From an uncultured Eubacteriales bacterium (GTDB taxonomy: Bacteria > Bacillota > Clostridia > Lachnospirales > Lachnospiraceae): a DNA stretch of 20,474 nt. The notes under the pieces are model-generated. The model did no database searches. It was not told the DNA's origin and saw only the letters and a list, made by a program, of their open reading frames with translations. A program made the position numbers and the translations under genes. Each line of letters starts with the position of its first letter. Position 1 is the first letter of the stretch. Location of the stretch: assembly GCA_949297565.1 (NCBI GenBank), contig CASFUI010000096.1, forward strand, positions 1 through 20,474. The letters are read 5' to 3'. Shown here piece after piece: positions 1 to 6,609 of this stretch.

Positions 1-2
1 AG

Positions 3-203
3 GTTTTTGATAAATACACTACACGCTCAATGTTGAGAAGAGTAAAGACAACAAATATGGGAACTATGTATGAGCTCACTTACAGTGTTTCAATGAAAAG
101 GAACGCTGATGAAAAGGAGTTTATTGACCATTTGCGCATGAGGAACGGAAATCTTAACATTACTCTGGGTATGGCAGAGCTTGATGAGGGAATTTTAAAC
201 TGA
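3..203 (+). CDS. DUF4956 domain protein, C-terminal fragment (5' end outside window)
   Basis: An open frame enters from the left edge and runs 66 residues to a TGA at 201-203. The visible tail includes EFIDHLRMRNGNLNITLGMA, which I recognise as the C-terminal signature of DUF4956 membrane proteins (an 'RNGNLNI' block after a short beta-strand region). In this family the N-terminal part carries several membrane helices and the C-terminal part is a soluble cytoplasmic domain, so what remains here would be the soluble end. The biochemical function is not established. DUF4956 genes are often found near polyphosphate polymerase (VTC) or CotH-type genes, but that neighbourhood would lie outside this window. 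An intrinsic terminator follows 25 nt later, so this gene ends its own transcript and is not part of the ireB operon. Confidence 0.75.
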   Translation, partial: VFDKYTTRSMLRRVKTTNMGTMYELTYSVSMKRNADEKEFIDHLRMRNGNLNITLGMAELDEGILN

Positions 204-228
204 AAATTATACATCGCGGATTTATTGA

Positions 229-271
229 CAGCGGCAGACGGAATATCAGTCTGCCGCTGGTACTATTTTTA
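229..271 (+). terminator. Rho-independent terminator after the DUF4956 gene
   Basis: An 11-bp perfect stem (CAGCGGCAGAC at 229-239 with GTCTGCCGCTG at 249-259) encloses a 9-nt loop and is followed by the T-rich stretch TACTATTTTTA. It separates the upstream gene from the promoter at 284-312. Confidence 0.85.
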
Positions 272-283
272 TTGGCAAAACAC

Positions 284-312
284 TTGTTTTATAGCGAAAA
301 GTGGTGTATCAT
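284..312 (+). promoter_or_regulatory. Sigma-A type promoter for ireB-ruvX operon
   Basis: TTGTTT at 284-289 and TATCAT at 307-312 are separated by exactly 17 nt. The pair sits directly after the terminator at 229-271 and about 25 nt before the likely transcript start-to-ATG region of ireB. It is the only good promoter before the ireB start. Confidence 0.65.
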
Positions 313-342
313 AGATACATATACGAAAGGGACGTGAGGGAA

Positions 343-600
343 ATGGTAGATAATAATACACAATTTTTTAAGACACAGCCAGAAAAAACTATTTCTGTTG
401 AGGGAATAATAGAGCAGGTTTATCTTGCGTTAAAGGAAAAAGGATATAATCCGGTAAATCAGATTGTAGGATATATTATGTCGGGAGACCCTACTTATAT
501 AACAAGTCATAATAATGCAAGAAGCCTTATTATGAAGGTGGAGAGGGACGAGCTTGTCGAGGAAGTTATCAAGTACTTTATCACAGGCAAGGGTCTGTAA
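343..600 (+). CDS. ireB: IreB family regulatory phosphoprotein
   Basis: The 85-residue product (from ATG 343) matches the IreB family (formerly DUF965; YrzL in Bacillus). The family core GYNPVNQIVGYIMSGDPTYI is intact, followed by NNARSLI and a C-terminal helix rich in E and K. In Enterococcus, IreB is a substrate of the Ser/Thr kinase IreK, is phosphorylated near its N terminus, and influences cephalosporin tolerance. Here Thr6 and Thr11 are candidate phosphorylation sites, which is an inference. The frame is open further upstream to 301, but the purine-rich GAAAGGG/GTGAGGG stretch before ATG 343 and the family length favour 343. ruvX starts 3 nt after the stop, the usual ireB-ruvX pairing of Firmicutes. 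Confidence 0.93.
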   Translation: MVDNNTQFFKTQPEKTISVEGIIEQVYLALKEKGYNPVNQIVGYIMSGDPTYITSHNNARSLIMKVERDELVEEVIKYFITGKGL

Positions 601-603
601 ATT

Positions 604-1068
604 ATGAGAATAATCGGGTTGGATTACGGTACAAAGACTGTGGGCGTTGCTGTCAGCGACGAGCTGGGCTTAACCGCTCAGGGAGTTGAGACAATTACGC
701 GCAAGGAAGCCAATAAGCTCAGAAGGACTTTGGCGAGAATTGAGGAGCTTATCGGGGAATACGGTGCAGAGGAGATTGTTGTAGGATTTCCTAAAAATAT
801 GAATAATACTGTCGGAGAGCGGGCGGAGCAGTGCCGTGAATTTGCGGACATGCTTGAGAGAAGAACCGGGCTTCCTGTTGTTATGTGGGATGAGAGACTG
901 AGCTCGGTTTCGGCGGAGCAGGTGCTTATAGAGAGCGGGGTAAGAAGAGAGAACAGAAAAGCTGTGATAGACAAGATTGCAGCTTCTATTATTTTGCAGG
1001 GATATCTCGATTACAGGGCTAATCATGCGCAAATGCGTATTTCTGACGGGCAAGGTGCTGAAGAGTAG
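604..1068 (+). CDS. ruvX: RuvX/YqgF family Holliday junction resolvase-like nuclease
   Basis: The 154-residue protein has the RNase H-like fold signature of YqgF/RuvX. It opens with [17 protein letters not shown] (catalytic Asp7), continues through the VVGFPKNMN block near 59-67, then WDERLSS (Asp96, Glu97) and [16 protein letters not shown] (Asp123), so the acidic active-site residues are all present. The family is a putative Holliday junction resolvase and has also been linked to pre-16S rRNA 5' end processing; which role dominates here cannot be read from sequence. It starts 3 nt after ireB, indicating translational linkage. Its own ribosome site is weak (AAGGGTCTG region), consistent with coupling. 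Length is normal with a slightly long C-terminal tail. Confidence 0.94.
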   Translation: MRIIGLDYGTKTVGVAVSDELGLTAQGVETITRKEANKLRRTLARIEELIGEYGAEEIVVGFPKNMNNTVGERAEQCREFADMLERRTGLPVVMWDERLSSVSAEQVLIESGVRRENRKAVIDKIAASIILQGYLDYRANHAQMRISDGQGAEE

Positions 1069-1130
1069 TTTATGCGGAAGGTATTTTGCTGATTAGTGTT
1101 TTTATTTTGTTTATTTAAAAGAGGATTTGA

Positions 1131-1394
1131 ATGGAAAAACTAGAGTTTTTTACAGATAATAATGAGAAGGTGTCTTTTTATATTCTTGAAGAGACAAGAG
1201 TGAACGGATATAACTATATTCTTGTGACGGATTCTGAGGATGATGAAGACGATGAAGCGGAGGCATATATCTTAAAGGATGTCTCTGACAGCTCAAGCCC
1301 TGATGCGGCTTATGAGTTTGTGGACAATGATGAGGAGCTTGAGAGCGTGAGCAGGATTTTTGCCGAGCTTTTAGAGAATGTGGATATTGAATAA
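1131..1394 (+). CDS. DUF1292 domain protein (YrzB-like)
   Basis: This 87-residue acidic protein fits the DUF1292 family. It has an N-terminal strand pair (EFFTDNNEKVSFYILEETRV), the ITVTDS-like strand YNYILVTDSEDDEDDEAEAY, and the C-terminal helix DEELESVSRIFAELLENVDI. An acidic run of eight D/E residues within ten positions lies at about 37-46. No enzyme motif or membrane segment is visible, and the function of the family is unknown. It follows ireB and ruvX in many Firmicutes, as here, so it probably belongs to the same operon despite a 62-nt gap. The AAGAGGA motif just before ATG 1131 supports the start. Confidence 0.88.
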   Translation: MEKLEFFTDNNEKVSFYILEETRVNGYNYILVTDSEDDEDDEAEAYILKDVSDSSSPDAAYEFVDNDEELESVSRIFAELLENVDIE

Positions 1395-1423
1395 TATAAT
1401 TTGAATTAAAGAAACTTAATGTA

Positions 1424-1450
1424 GCCGCATTATAAGATGCGGCATGGAGG
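1424..1450 (+). promoter_or_regulatory. Leader hairpin abutting the RNase J ribosome binding site
   Basis: GCCGCAT (1424-1430) and ATGCGGC (1437-1443) form a perfect 7-bp stem with a 6-nt loop. The Shine-Dalgarno GGAGG (1446-1450) begins only 2 nt after the stem, and the RNase J ATG is at 1457. No T-run follows, so it is not a terminator. It may be a 5' stabilising element, a processing mark or a translation control element for rnj. Confidence 0.5.
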
Positions 1451-1456
1451 TATAAA

Positions 1457-3127
1457 ATGAAAAAAGTAAATACGGGTTCTGTCAAGATTATTCCGTTGGG
1501 AGGTCTTGAGCAGATAGGAATGAACATTACTGCCATTGAGTATGATGACAGTATTGTTGTTGTGGACTGCGGTCTGTCATTTCCGGAGGAGGAGATGCTT
1601 GGAATTGATTTGGTCATTCCGGATGTGACTTATTTGAAGCAGAACATAGACAAGGTTAAGGGATTTGTCATTACTCACGGTCATGAGGACCATATAGGAG
1701 CAATTCCCTATGTGCTGAAGGACGTAAATGTTCCTATTTACGCGACAAGGCTTACAATGGGCCTTATTGAGTCGAAGCTTAAAGAGCACAGCATGTTAAG
1801 AAGCGTAAAGAGAAAGGTTGTAAAATACGGACAGTCGATTACTCTCGGAGATTTCAGGGTTGAGTTTATACGAACAAACCACAGTATTGCAGATGCAGCG
1901 GCTCTTGCAATATTTTCGCCGGCAGGGACGATTATCCACACCGGAGATTTCAAGGTTGACTATACGCCTGTATACGGAGATCCTATTGATTTGCAGAGGC
2001 TTGGCGAGCTGGGAAAGAAGGGTGTGCTTGCGCTGATGTGCGACAGCACCAATGCTCTTCGTCCGGGATTTACAATGTCAGAGAGGACTGTCGGAGCGAC
2101 GTTTGATAAGATTTTTAACGACAACAAAAACAGCCGTCTGATTATAGCTACATTTGCATCAAATGTTGACAGAGTACAGCAGATTATCAATTCTGCCGTG
2201 GCTTACGGCAGAAAGGTGTGTGTTGAGGGACGAAGCATGGTCAATATAATAGAGGTTGCAGAAGACCTCGATTATCTCAAAATTCCTGAGGGCACGCTTA
2301 TAGATACCGAGGAAATGAAAAATTATACACCTGAGCAGATTGTTCTTATAACAACGGGAAGCCAGGGAGAGTCTATGGCAGCGCTTTCAAGAATGGCTGC
2401 GTCTCTTCACAGAAAGGTGTCTATTCAGCCGGGTGACTGTGTTGTATTTTCATCTACGCCTATTCCGGGAAATGAGAAGTCTGTGGCAAAGGTAATCAAT
2501 GAGCTCGGAATGAAGGGTGCAAAAGTTATATTCCAGGACACGCACGTATCGGGACATGCCTGTCAGGAAGAAATTAAGCTTATATATTCTCTGGTTAAGC
2601 CTAAGTATGCGATTCCGGTGCATGGTGAATACAGACATCTGTGCGCGCAGCGCGATATAGTAATGTCTCTCGGCTATGATAAGGAACATGTGTTTATAGC
2701 AAAGTCGGGCGATGTTATAGAGCTGAGTGAGGAGAGCGGAGCTATCGTAGATAAGGTGCAGACCGGAGCTATTATGGTTGACGGACTTGGCGTTGGCGAT
2801 GTGGGCAACATAGTGCTCAGAGACCGTCAGAACCTTGCCGAGAACGGTATTATTATAGTTGTTCTCACGCTTGAGAAATACACAGGCAATCTTGTTGCCG
2901 GACCTGATATTGTTACCAGAGGCTTTGTCTATGTAAGGGAGGCTGAGGAGCTTCTTGACGAGGCTAAGGCGGTAGTTTGGGATTCTGTTGAGGGATGTCT
3001 TGAAAAACGCATTTCTGACTGGAGCAAGATAAAGAATATCATTAAAGATGATTTGAGTGAGTATCTCTGGAAGAAGATGAAGAGAAATCCGGTTATTCTT
3101 CCAATCATAATGGAGTCACAGGTATGA
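1457..3127 (+). CDS. rnj: Ribonuclease J (MBL-fold endo/5'-3' exoribonuclease)
   Basis: The 556-residue protein is a full-length RNase J of the beta-CASP metallo-beta-lactamase superfamily, which cuts RNA internally and degrades it 5'-3' in Firmicutes. It carries the metal motif HGHEDHIG at 74-81 (His74, His76, Asp78, His79), the HTGDFKVD motif with the metal Asp, the beta-CASP segment (CDSTNA, TTGSQGE), and the downstream VSGHA and PVHGEYRH motifs. The C-terminal domain (from about 450) is present. The start at 1457 is supported by GGAGG at 1446-1450 with ideal spacing. The stop overlaps the next gene by 4 nt (ATGA), implying coupled translation with a YlbF-family protein. Only one copy is in the window, so J1 and J2 types cannot be distinguished. 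Confidence 0.95.
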   Translation: MKKVNTGSVKIIPLGGLEQIGMNITAIEYDDSIVVVDCGLSFPEEEMLGIDLVIPDVTYLKQNIDKVKGFVITHGHEDHIGAIPYVLKDVNVPIYATRLTMGLIESKLKEHSMLRSVKRKVVKYGQSITLGDFRVEFIRTNHSIADAAALAIFSPAGTIIHTGDFKVDYTPVYGDPIDLQRLGELGKKGVLALMCDSTNALRPGFTMSERTVGATFDKIFNDNKNSRLIIATFASNVDRVQQIINSAVAYGRKVCVEGRSMVNIIEVAEDLDYLKIPEGTLIDTEEMKNYTPEQIVLITTGSQGESMAALSRMAASLHRKVSIQPGDCVVFSSTPIPGNEKSVAKVINELGMKGAKVIFQDTHVSGHACQEEIKLIYSLVKPKYAIPVHGEYRHLCAQRDIVMSLGYDKEHVFIAKSGDVIELSEESGAIVDKVQTGAIMVDGLGVGDVGNIVLRDRQNLAENGIIIVVLTLEKYTGNLVAGPDIVTRGFVYVREAEELLDEAKAVVWDSVEGCLEKRISDWSKIKNIIKDDLSEYLWKKMKRNPVILPIIMESQV

Positions 3128-3465
3128 GCAGAGTAGATGAGCTTACGCAGGCGTTGACGCAGGCTATTATTGAGAGCGATGAATATAGGGAGTATAAGGA
3201 GCTTGAGGCCGATATAATGAGGCAGCCTGATTTAAAGAGGGCGGTCGATGATTTCAGACGGGAGAACTTCAGGCTTCAGTATTCCGATGATGTTGAGGAT
3301 GTAATTACTTCGACGGACGAATTGAACAACAGATATATTGACGTGCGCCAGCAGCCTGCGGCAGAGCGGTTTCTGGCGGCGGAGATGGCACTGTGCCGAA
3401 TGGTGCAGGAGGTTTGTATGACTGTTGTCGGAGCCATTGATTTCAACATGGATTTTCTGCAATAA
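3124..3465 (+). CDS. YlbF/YmcA family protein
   Basis: This 113-residue, highly alpha-helical, charged protein matches the YlbF/YmcA (Com_YlbF) family: an N-terminal helix, the EYREYKELEADIMRQPDLKR segment, then FRREN and a final helical stretch ending in a hydrophobic tail. In B. subtilis the relatives YmcA and YlbF form a complex with YaaT (RicA/F/T) that affects RNase Y-dependent mRNA maturation, sporulation and competence. Two cysteines (Cys91, Cys98) are present; whether they bind a metal cluster is unknown. It starts inside the RNase J stop codon (ATGA), so the two proteins are probably made together. Whether it is an orthologue of YlbF, YmcA or a third subgroup (YheA) is not decided by eye. 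Confidence 0.78.
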   Translation: MSRVDELTQALTQAIIESDEYREYKELEADIMRQPDLKRAVDDFRRENFRLQYSDDVEDVITSTDELNNRYIDVRQQPAAERFLAAEMALCRMVQEVCMTVVGAIDFNMDFLQ

Positions 3466-3488
3466 CAGCAAAGAGGAGCATGACTTGA

Positions 3489-3866
3489 ATGAACAATAAA
3501 AATGTAAGAGTAGTACTCGGTGTATCGTTTAATATAGTTCTGGTTATTGTCGGTGCGATAATCATATTTGCGGCGGGAAGCAAAGCATATACCTTCGGAC
3601 ACAATATTTTTAACGAAGAGTCGGTTGATACAGAGGAAAATGCAAGACAGGTAGAGGTTGTTATTTCGGACGGTATTTCTGCAAAACAGCTCTCATCAAT
3701 TCTGTATGACAAGGGACTGTGCAGAGACAAGACAATTATGTATTTTCAGATTGTGCTTTCTGATTATAATAAAAATTTTGTCGGAGGCACTTATACGCTC
3801 AACACCGCAATGAAGCCATCCGAGATGATGGAAATAATGTGCCAGGATACCGGGGAGGACAGTTAA
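3489..3866 (+). CDS. Short membrane-anchored MltG/YceG-like protein lacking the catalytic domain
   Basis: The 125-residue protein has one N-terminal membrane helix (about 7-29) and an extracytoplasmic segment resembling the N-terminal LysM-like part of the endolytic transglycosylase MltG (YceG): VEVVISDGISAKQLSSILYD, then GGTYTLNTAMKPSEMMEIM. Typical MltG proteins are 330-400 residues and carry a catalytic Glu in a later domain; that domain is absent here, and the frame ends cleanly rather than breaking. AGAGGAGC at 3472-3479 supports ATG 3489. The gene lies 2 nt before trmR, the same place as B. subtilis yrrL (mltG) before yrrM. It could be a regulatory or scaffold remnant; hydrolytic activity is unlikely. 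Confidence 0.72.
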   Translation: MNNKNVRVVLGVSFNIVLVIVGAIIIFAAGSKAYTFGHNIFNEESVDTEENARQVEVVISDGISAKQLSSILYDKGLCRDKTIMYFQIVLSDYNKNFVGGTYTLNTAMKPSEMMEIMCQDTGEDS

Positions 3867-3868
3867 AA

Positions 3869-4510
3869 ATGATTGTAGAGCCGCGGATTGTAGCATATAT
3901 TAATTCACTTGATACGGGCAATTCTGAGATCTGTAACTTAATAGAAAAGGAAGCGTTATCGGACAATGTTCCTATTATAAGAAAAGAGATGGGTAATCTG
4001 TTAAAGGTGCTGATTGCTTTGAAACAGCCGGAAAACATTCTGGAGGTTGGCACGGCAGTGGGTTACTCATCTATTCTTATGAGTGAAAGCATGCCGCCCG
4101 GCTGTCATATAACAACTATCGAGAATTATGACAGGAGAATACCGATTGCAAGGGAAAATTTCAGGCGAGCGGGAAAGGAAGACAAAATAACGCTAATTGA
4201 GGGGGATGCTATGGAAGTTTTAAGAAAACTTGAGGGCCCCTTTGATTTTGTATTTATGGACGCTGCGAAGGGGCAGTATATAAATTATTTTCCGGAGATA
4301 ATGAGAATACTTAAAAAGGGCGGTCTGCTTATCTCCGACAACGTCCTGCAGGAGGGGGAAATAGTGCAGTCAAAATACGGCGTGACAAGAAGAAACAGGA
4401 CAATTCACGAGAGAATGCGCGACTATATCTATATGCTGACTCACTCGGAAGAGGTAGTCACAGCTGTTGTTCCTATAGGTGACGGGATTACGCTGAGCGT
4501 AAAAAGGTAA
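3869..4510 (+). CDS. trmR: tRNA 5-hydroxyuridine methyltransferase (O-methyltransferase family)
   Basis: The 213-residue protein is a class I SAM-dependent O-methyltransferase. Motif I is ILEVGTAVGYSS (SAM loop about 61-67), an acidic end of strand 2 follows at IENYDRR, and the metal/catalytic set VFMDAAKGQY (Asp131, Lys134, Tyr137) plus ISDNVL (Asp157, Asn158) is intact. B. subtilis TrmR (YrrM) methylates 5-hydroxyuridine at tRNA position 34 to 5-methoxyuridine. That role is assigned here from the family and from the following trhP gene. The frame is open from 3839, but GGGGAGGA at 3852-3859 is spaced correctly for ATG 3869, 2 nt after the upstream stop. A generic caffeoyl-CoA-type methyltransferase is the alternative. 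Confidence 0.88.
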   Translation: MIVEPRIVAYINSLDTGNSEICNLIEKEALSDNVPIIRKEMGNLLKVLIALKQPENILEVGTAVGYSSILMSESMPPGCHITTIENYDRRIPIARENFRRAGKEDKITLIEGDAMEVLRKLEGPFDFVFMDAAKGQYINYFPEIMRILKKGGLLISDNVLQEGEIVQSKYGVTRRNRTIHERMRDYIYMLTHSEEVVTAVVPIGDGITLSVKR

Positions 4511-4560
4511 AAATATCAAACAGCAGCGGTAGGTTATAAAATTTGTATATGGAGGCGGAT

Positions 4561-5808
4561 ATGGCGGAACATATTTATAAAGGCAGAAAACTTGAACTTC
4601 TTATACCTGCAAGCAGTCTTGAGGTGTTGAAAATTGCTGTTGTATACGGAGCCGATGCGGTTTATATAGGCGGAGAAGCATTCGGACTCAGGGCAAAGGC
4701 AAAAAATTTTACTCTCGAAGAGATGAGAGAGGGGATTGAATTTGCGCATGAGAGGAACTGCAAGGTCTATGTTACAGCAAATATCCTTGCGCATAACTAT
4801 GATTTGGAGGGCGCGAGAAAATATTTTGAGGAGCTTAAACAGATAGGTCCTGACGCGCTTATAATTTCGGACCCGGGCATGTTTATGATTGCAAAAGAGG
4901 TGCTTCCTGATATAGATATACATATCAGCACACAGGCAAACAACACTAATTATATGACTTATCAGTTCTGGTGGAAGCAGGGAGCCAGGCGTGTAGTATC
5001 TGCCAGAGAGCTCTCTCTTAATGAGATTAAGCAGATAAGAGAGCATATTCCTGATGAGATGGAGATAGAGACTTTTATTCACGGGGCAATGTGTATTTCC
5101 TATTCGGGGAGATGTCTGCTAAGCAGCTTTATGACGGGAAGAGACGCAAACAGAGGGGCGTGCACGCACCCTTGCAGATGGAAATATTCAATAGTTGAGG
5201 AGTCAAGACCGGGCGAGTATATGCCTGTTTATGAGAATGAGCGGGGAACTTATATTTTTAACTCAAAGGATTTGTGCATGATTGAGCATATTCCGGAGAT
5301 GCTTAACGCGGGAATTGACAGCTTTAAGATTGAGGGAAGAATGAAGACGGCTCTCTATGTAGCGACTGTCGCGAGAACATACAGGCTGGCTATCGACGAT
5401 TTTATTAAGGATGAAGAGCTTTACAGAAGCAGAATACCATTCTATAAATCAGAGATTTCAAAGTGTACTTACAGACAGTATACTACCGGTTTCTTTTTCG
5501 GCAAGCCGGACGAGAACACTCAGATTTATGATACAAATACGTATGTCAAGGAGTATACGTATCTCGGTATTGTTGACGGCTGCAATGACGAGGGACTGTA
5601 TCATATAGAACAGCGCAATAAATTCAGCGTCGGGGAGCAGATTGAAGTCATGAGACCGGGCGGAGAGAATATAAATGTAACAGTAAGAAGGATTACGGAT
5701 GAAAAGGGCTGCGATATGGAGAGCGCCCCTCATCCTAAGCAGCAGCTTTACATCGATTTGGGTGTAAGGCTTGAACGTTTTGACGTTTTGAGAAGAAAAG
5801 AAGATTAG
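4561..5808 (+). CDS. trhP: U32 family protein, tRNA uridine hydroxylation protein TrhP
   Basis: The 415-residue protein carries the U32 signature ETFIHGAMCISYSGRCLLSS at 170-189, plus further cysteines (Cys178, Cys185, Cys201, Cys205) that could bind an iron-sulfur cluster. It opens with the typical LELLIPASSLEVLKIAVVYG and GADAVYIGGEAFGLRA. The family was first called collagenase-like peptidase; the E. coli YegQ and B. subtilis YrrN/YrrO members are TrhP, which with prephenate makes 5-hydroxyuridine in tRNA. Adjacency to trmR, which methylates that product, favours TrhP. B. subtilis has two genes (yrrN, yrrO) where one is found here. GGAGG at 4551-4555 fits ATG 4561 better than the in-frame starts at 4543 and 4549. 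Confidence 0.88.
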   Translation: MAEHIYKGRKLELLIPASSLEVLKIAVVYGADAVYIGGEAFGLRAKAKNFTLEEMREGIEFAHERNCKVYVTANILAHNYDLEGARKYFEELKQIGPDALIISDPGMFMIAKEVLPDIDIHISTQANNTNYMTYQFWWKQGARRVVSARELSLNEIKQIREHIPDEMEIETFIHGAMCISYSGRCLLSSFMTGRDANRGACTHPCRWKYSIVEESRPGEYMPVYENERGTYIFNSKDLCMIEHIPEMLNAGIDSFKIEGRMKTALYVATVARTYRLAIDDFIKDEELYRSRIPFYKSEISKCTYRQYTTGFFFGKPDENTQIYDTNTYVKEYTYLGIVDGCNDEGLYHIEQRNKFSVGEQIEVMRPGGENINVTVRRITDEKGCDMESAPHPKQQLYIDLGVRLERFDVLRRKED

Positions 5809-5816
5809 GAAAAGCA

Positions 5817-5843
5817 ATAAAAGGCACCTTTGCACATAAAATA
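5817..5843 (+). promoter_or_regulatory. Possible sporulation-type (SigE/SigK-like) promoter for sigK
   Basis: CATAAAATA at 5835-5843 matches the CATAnnnTA -10 pattern of SigE and SigK promoters. An ATA at 5817-5819, 15 nt upstream, is a fair -35 core. A start near 5849 would give a leader of about 24 nt to the TTG at 5873. The region is AT-rich, so chance matches are possible. Confidence 0.35.
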
Positions 5844-5870
5844 TATAAAATATGTGTCTGGGGTGCCTTT
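5820..5870 (+). terminator. Long hairpin terminator between trhP and sigK
   Basis: AAAGGCACC (5820-5828) pairs perfectly with GGTGCCTTT (5862-5870), and inside it CACATA (5833-5838) pairs with TATGTG (5851-5856). The trailing CTTTCTTTG is only moderately T-rich. It likely ends the trmR-trhP transcript. Its right arm overlaps the sigK leader. Confidence 0.65.
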
Positions 5871-5872
5871 CT

Positions 5873-6505
5873 TTGAAGAGTTTTGAAAAGCCGCTTTCCG
5901 CAGATGAAGAAAAGGAAATTCTTGAGCTTTTTCGCGGAGGAGACAGCAAAGCCAGAGATATTCTGATTGAGAAGAATATGCGCCTGGTTGCACATATGAC
6001 AAAAAAATACAGCACGCCGGACAGGGATATTCAGGATTTAATATCCGTCGGCACGGTCGGACTGATAAAGGCTATTAATTCGTTTAAGCCGGATAAAGGT
6101 ATAAGGTTAGCCACATATGCGGCAAAATGCATTGACAATGAGCTTCTCATGATGCTCAGGGCTGAGAAGAAAAGGGCGAGAGAGGTATCTATTTATGAGC
6201 CGATAGGAACGGACAAAGAAGGCAACGAGATAAGTATTATAGAGATTGTGGGAGAGGATGAGCCGGATGTTGTGGGAGATTATATTTTCTCGCAGAGGAT
6301 TTCATGTCTGAAAGAGAAAATGGATACGGTTCTGAACGAGCGGGAAAAAACTATTATCATACACAGATACGGACTTTTCGGTAATGACGAAAAGACACAG
6401 TGCGAGATGGCGAAGGAGCTTGGAATAAGCAGAAGCTATGTCAGCCGTATAGAGAAAAAGGCGCTTGAAAAGCTGAAAAAACTTCTTGAGGATAACCACT
6501 TATAG
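5873..6505 (+). CDS. sigK: RNA polymerase sporulation sigma factor SigK
   Basis: The 210-residue protein is a sigma-70 family member closest to SigK. Region 2 holds NMRLVAHMTKKY, DLISVGTVGLIKAINSF (core-binding) and RLATYAAKCIDNELLMMLR (-10 recognition). IGTDKEGNEISIIEIV is a SigK-type linker, and region 4.2 is an HTH, KELGISRSYVSRIEKKALEK. SigK directs late mother-cell transcription in sporulation. The frame is closed by a TAA at 5846, so the longest possible start is ATG 5852, which has no ribosome site. TTG 5873 has GGGGTG at 5860-5865 with 7-nt spacing and is preferred. Either way the roughly 20-residue pro-sequence of B. subtilis pro-SigK is missing. A sporulating lifestyle is not proven by this gene alone. 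Confidence 0.88.
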   Translation: MKSFEKPLSADEEKEILELFRGGDSKARDILIEKNMRLVAHMTKKYSTPDRDIQDLISVGTVGLIKAINSFKPDKGIRLATYAAKCIDNELLMMLRAEKKRAREVSIYEPIGTDKEGNEISIIEIVGEDEPDVVGDYIFSQRISCLKEKMDTVLNEREKTIIIHRYGLFGNDEKTQCEMAKELGISRSYVSRIEKKALEKLKKLLEDNHL

Positions 6506-6609
6506 GAGCGGTGCGTGCAGGGGCAGTGCATGGCATATATCTGACAGCGCTGCAGCCCGTCACGCAAAAAAACGGGAAGGATGAAAAAATATATATGGAG
6601 GATATGAAA

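Noticed and set aside
6513..6565. An imperfect hairpin between sigK and pepP (GCGTG ... CACGC)
   Set aside because: The stem is interrupted by several mismatches and is followed by A rather than T, so it is not a credible terminator.
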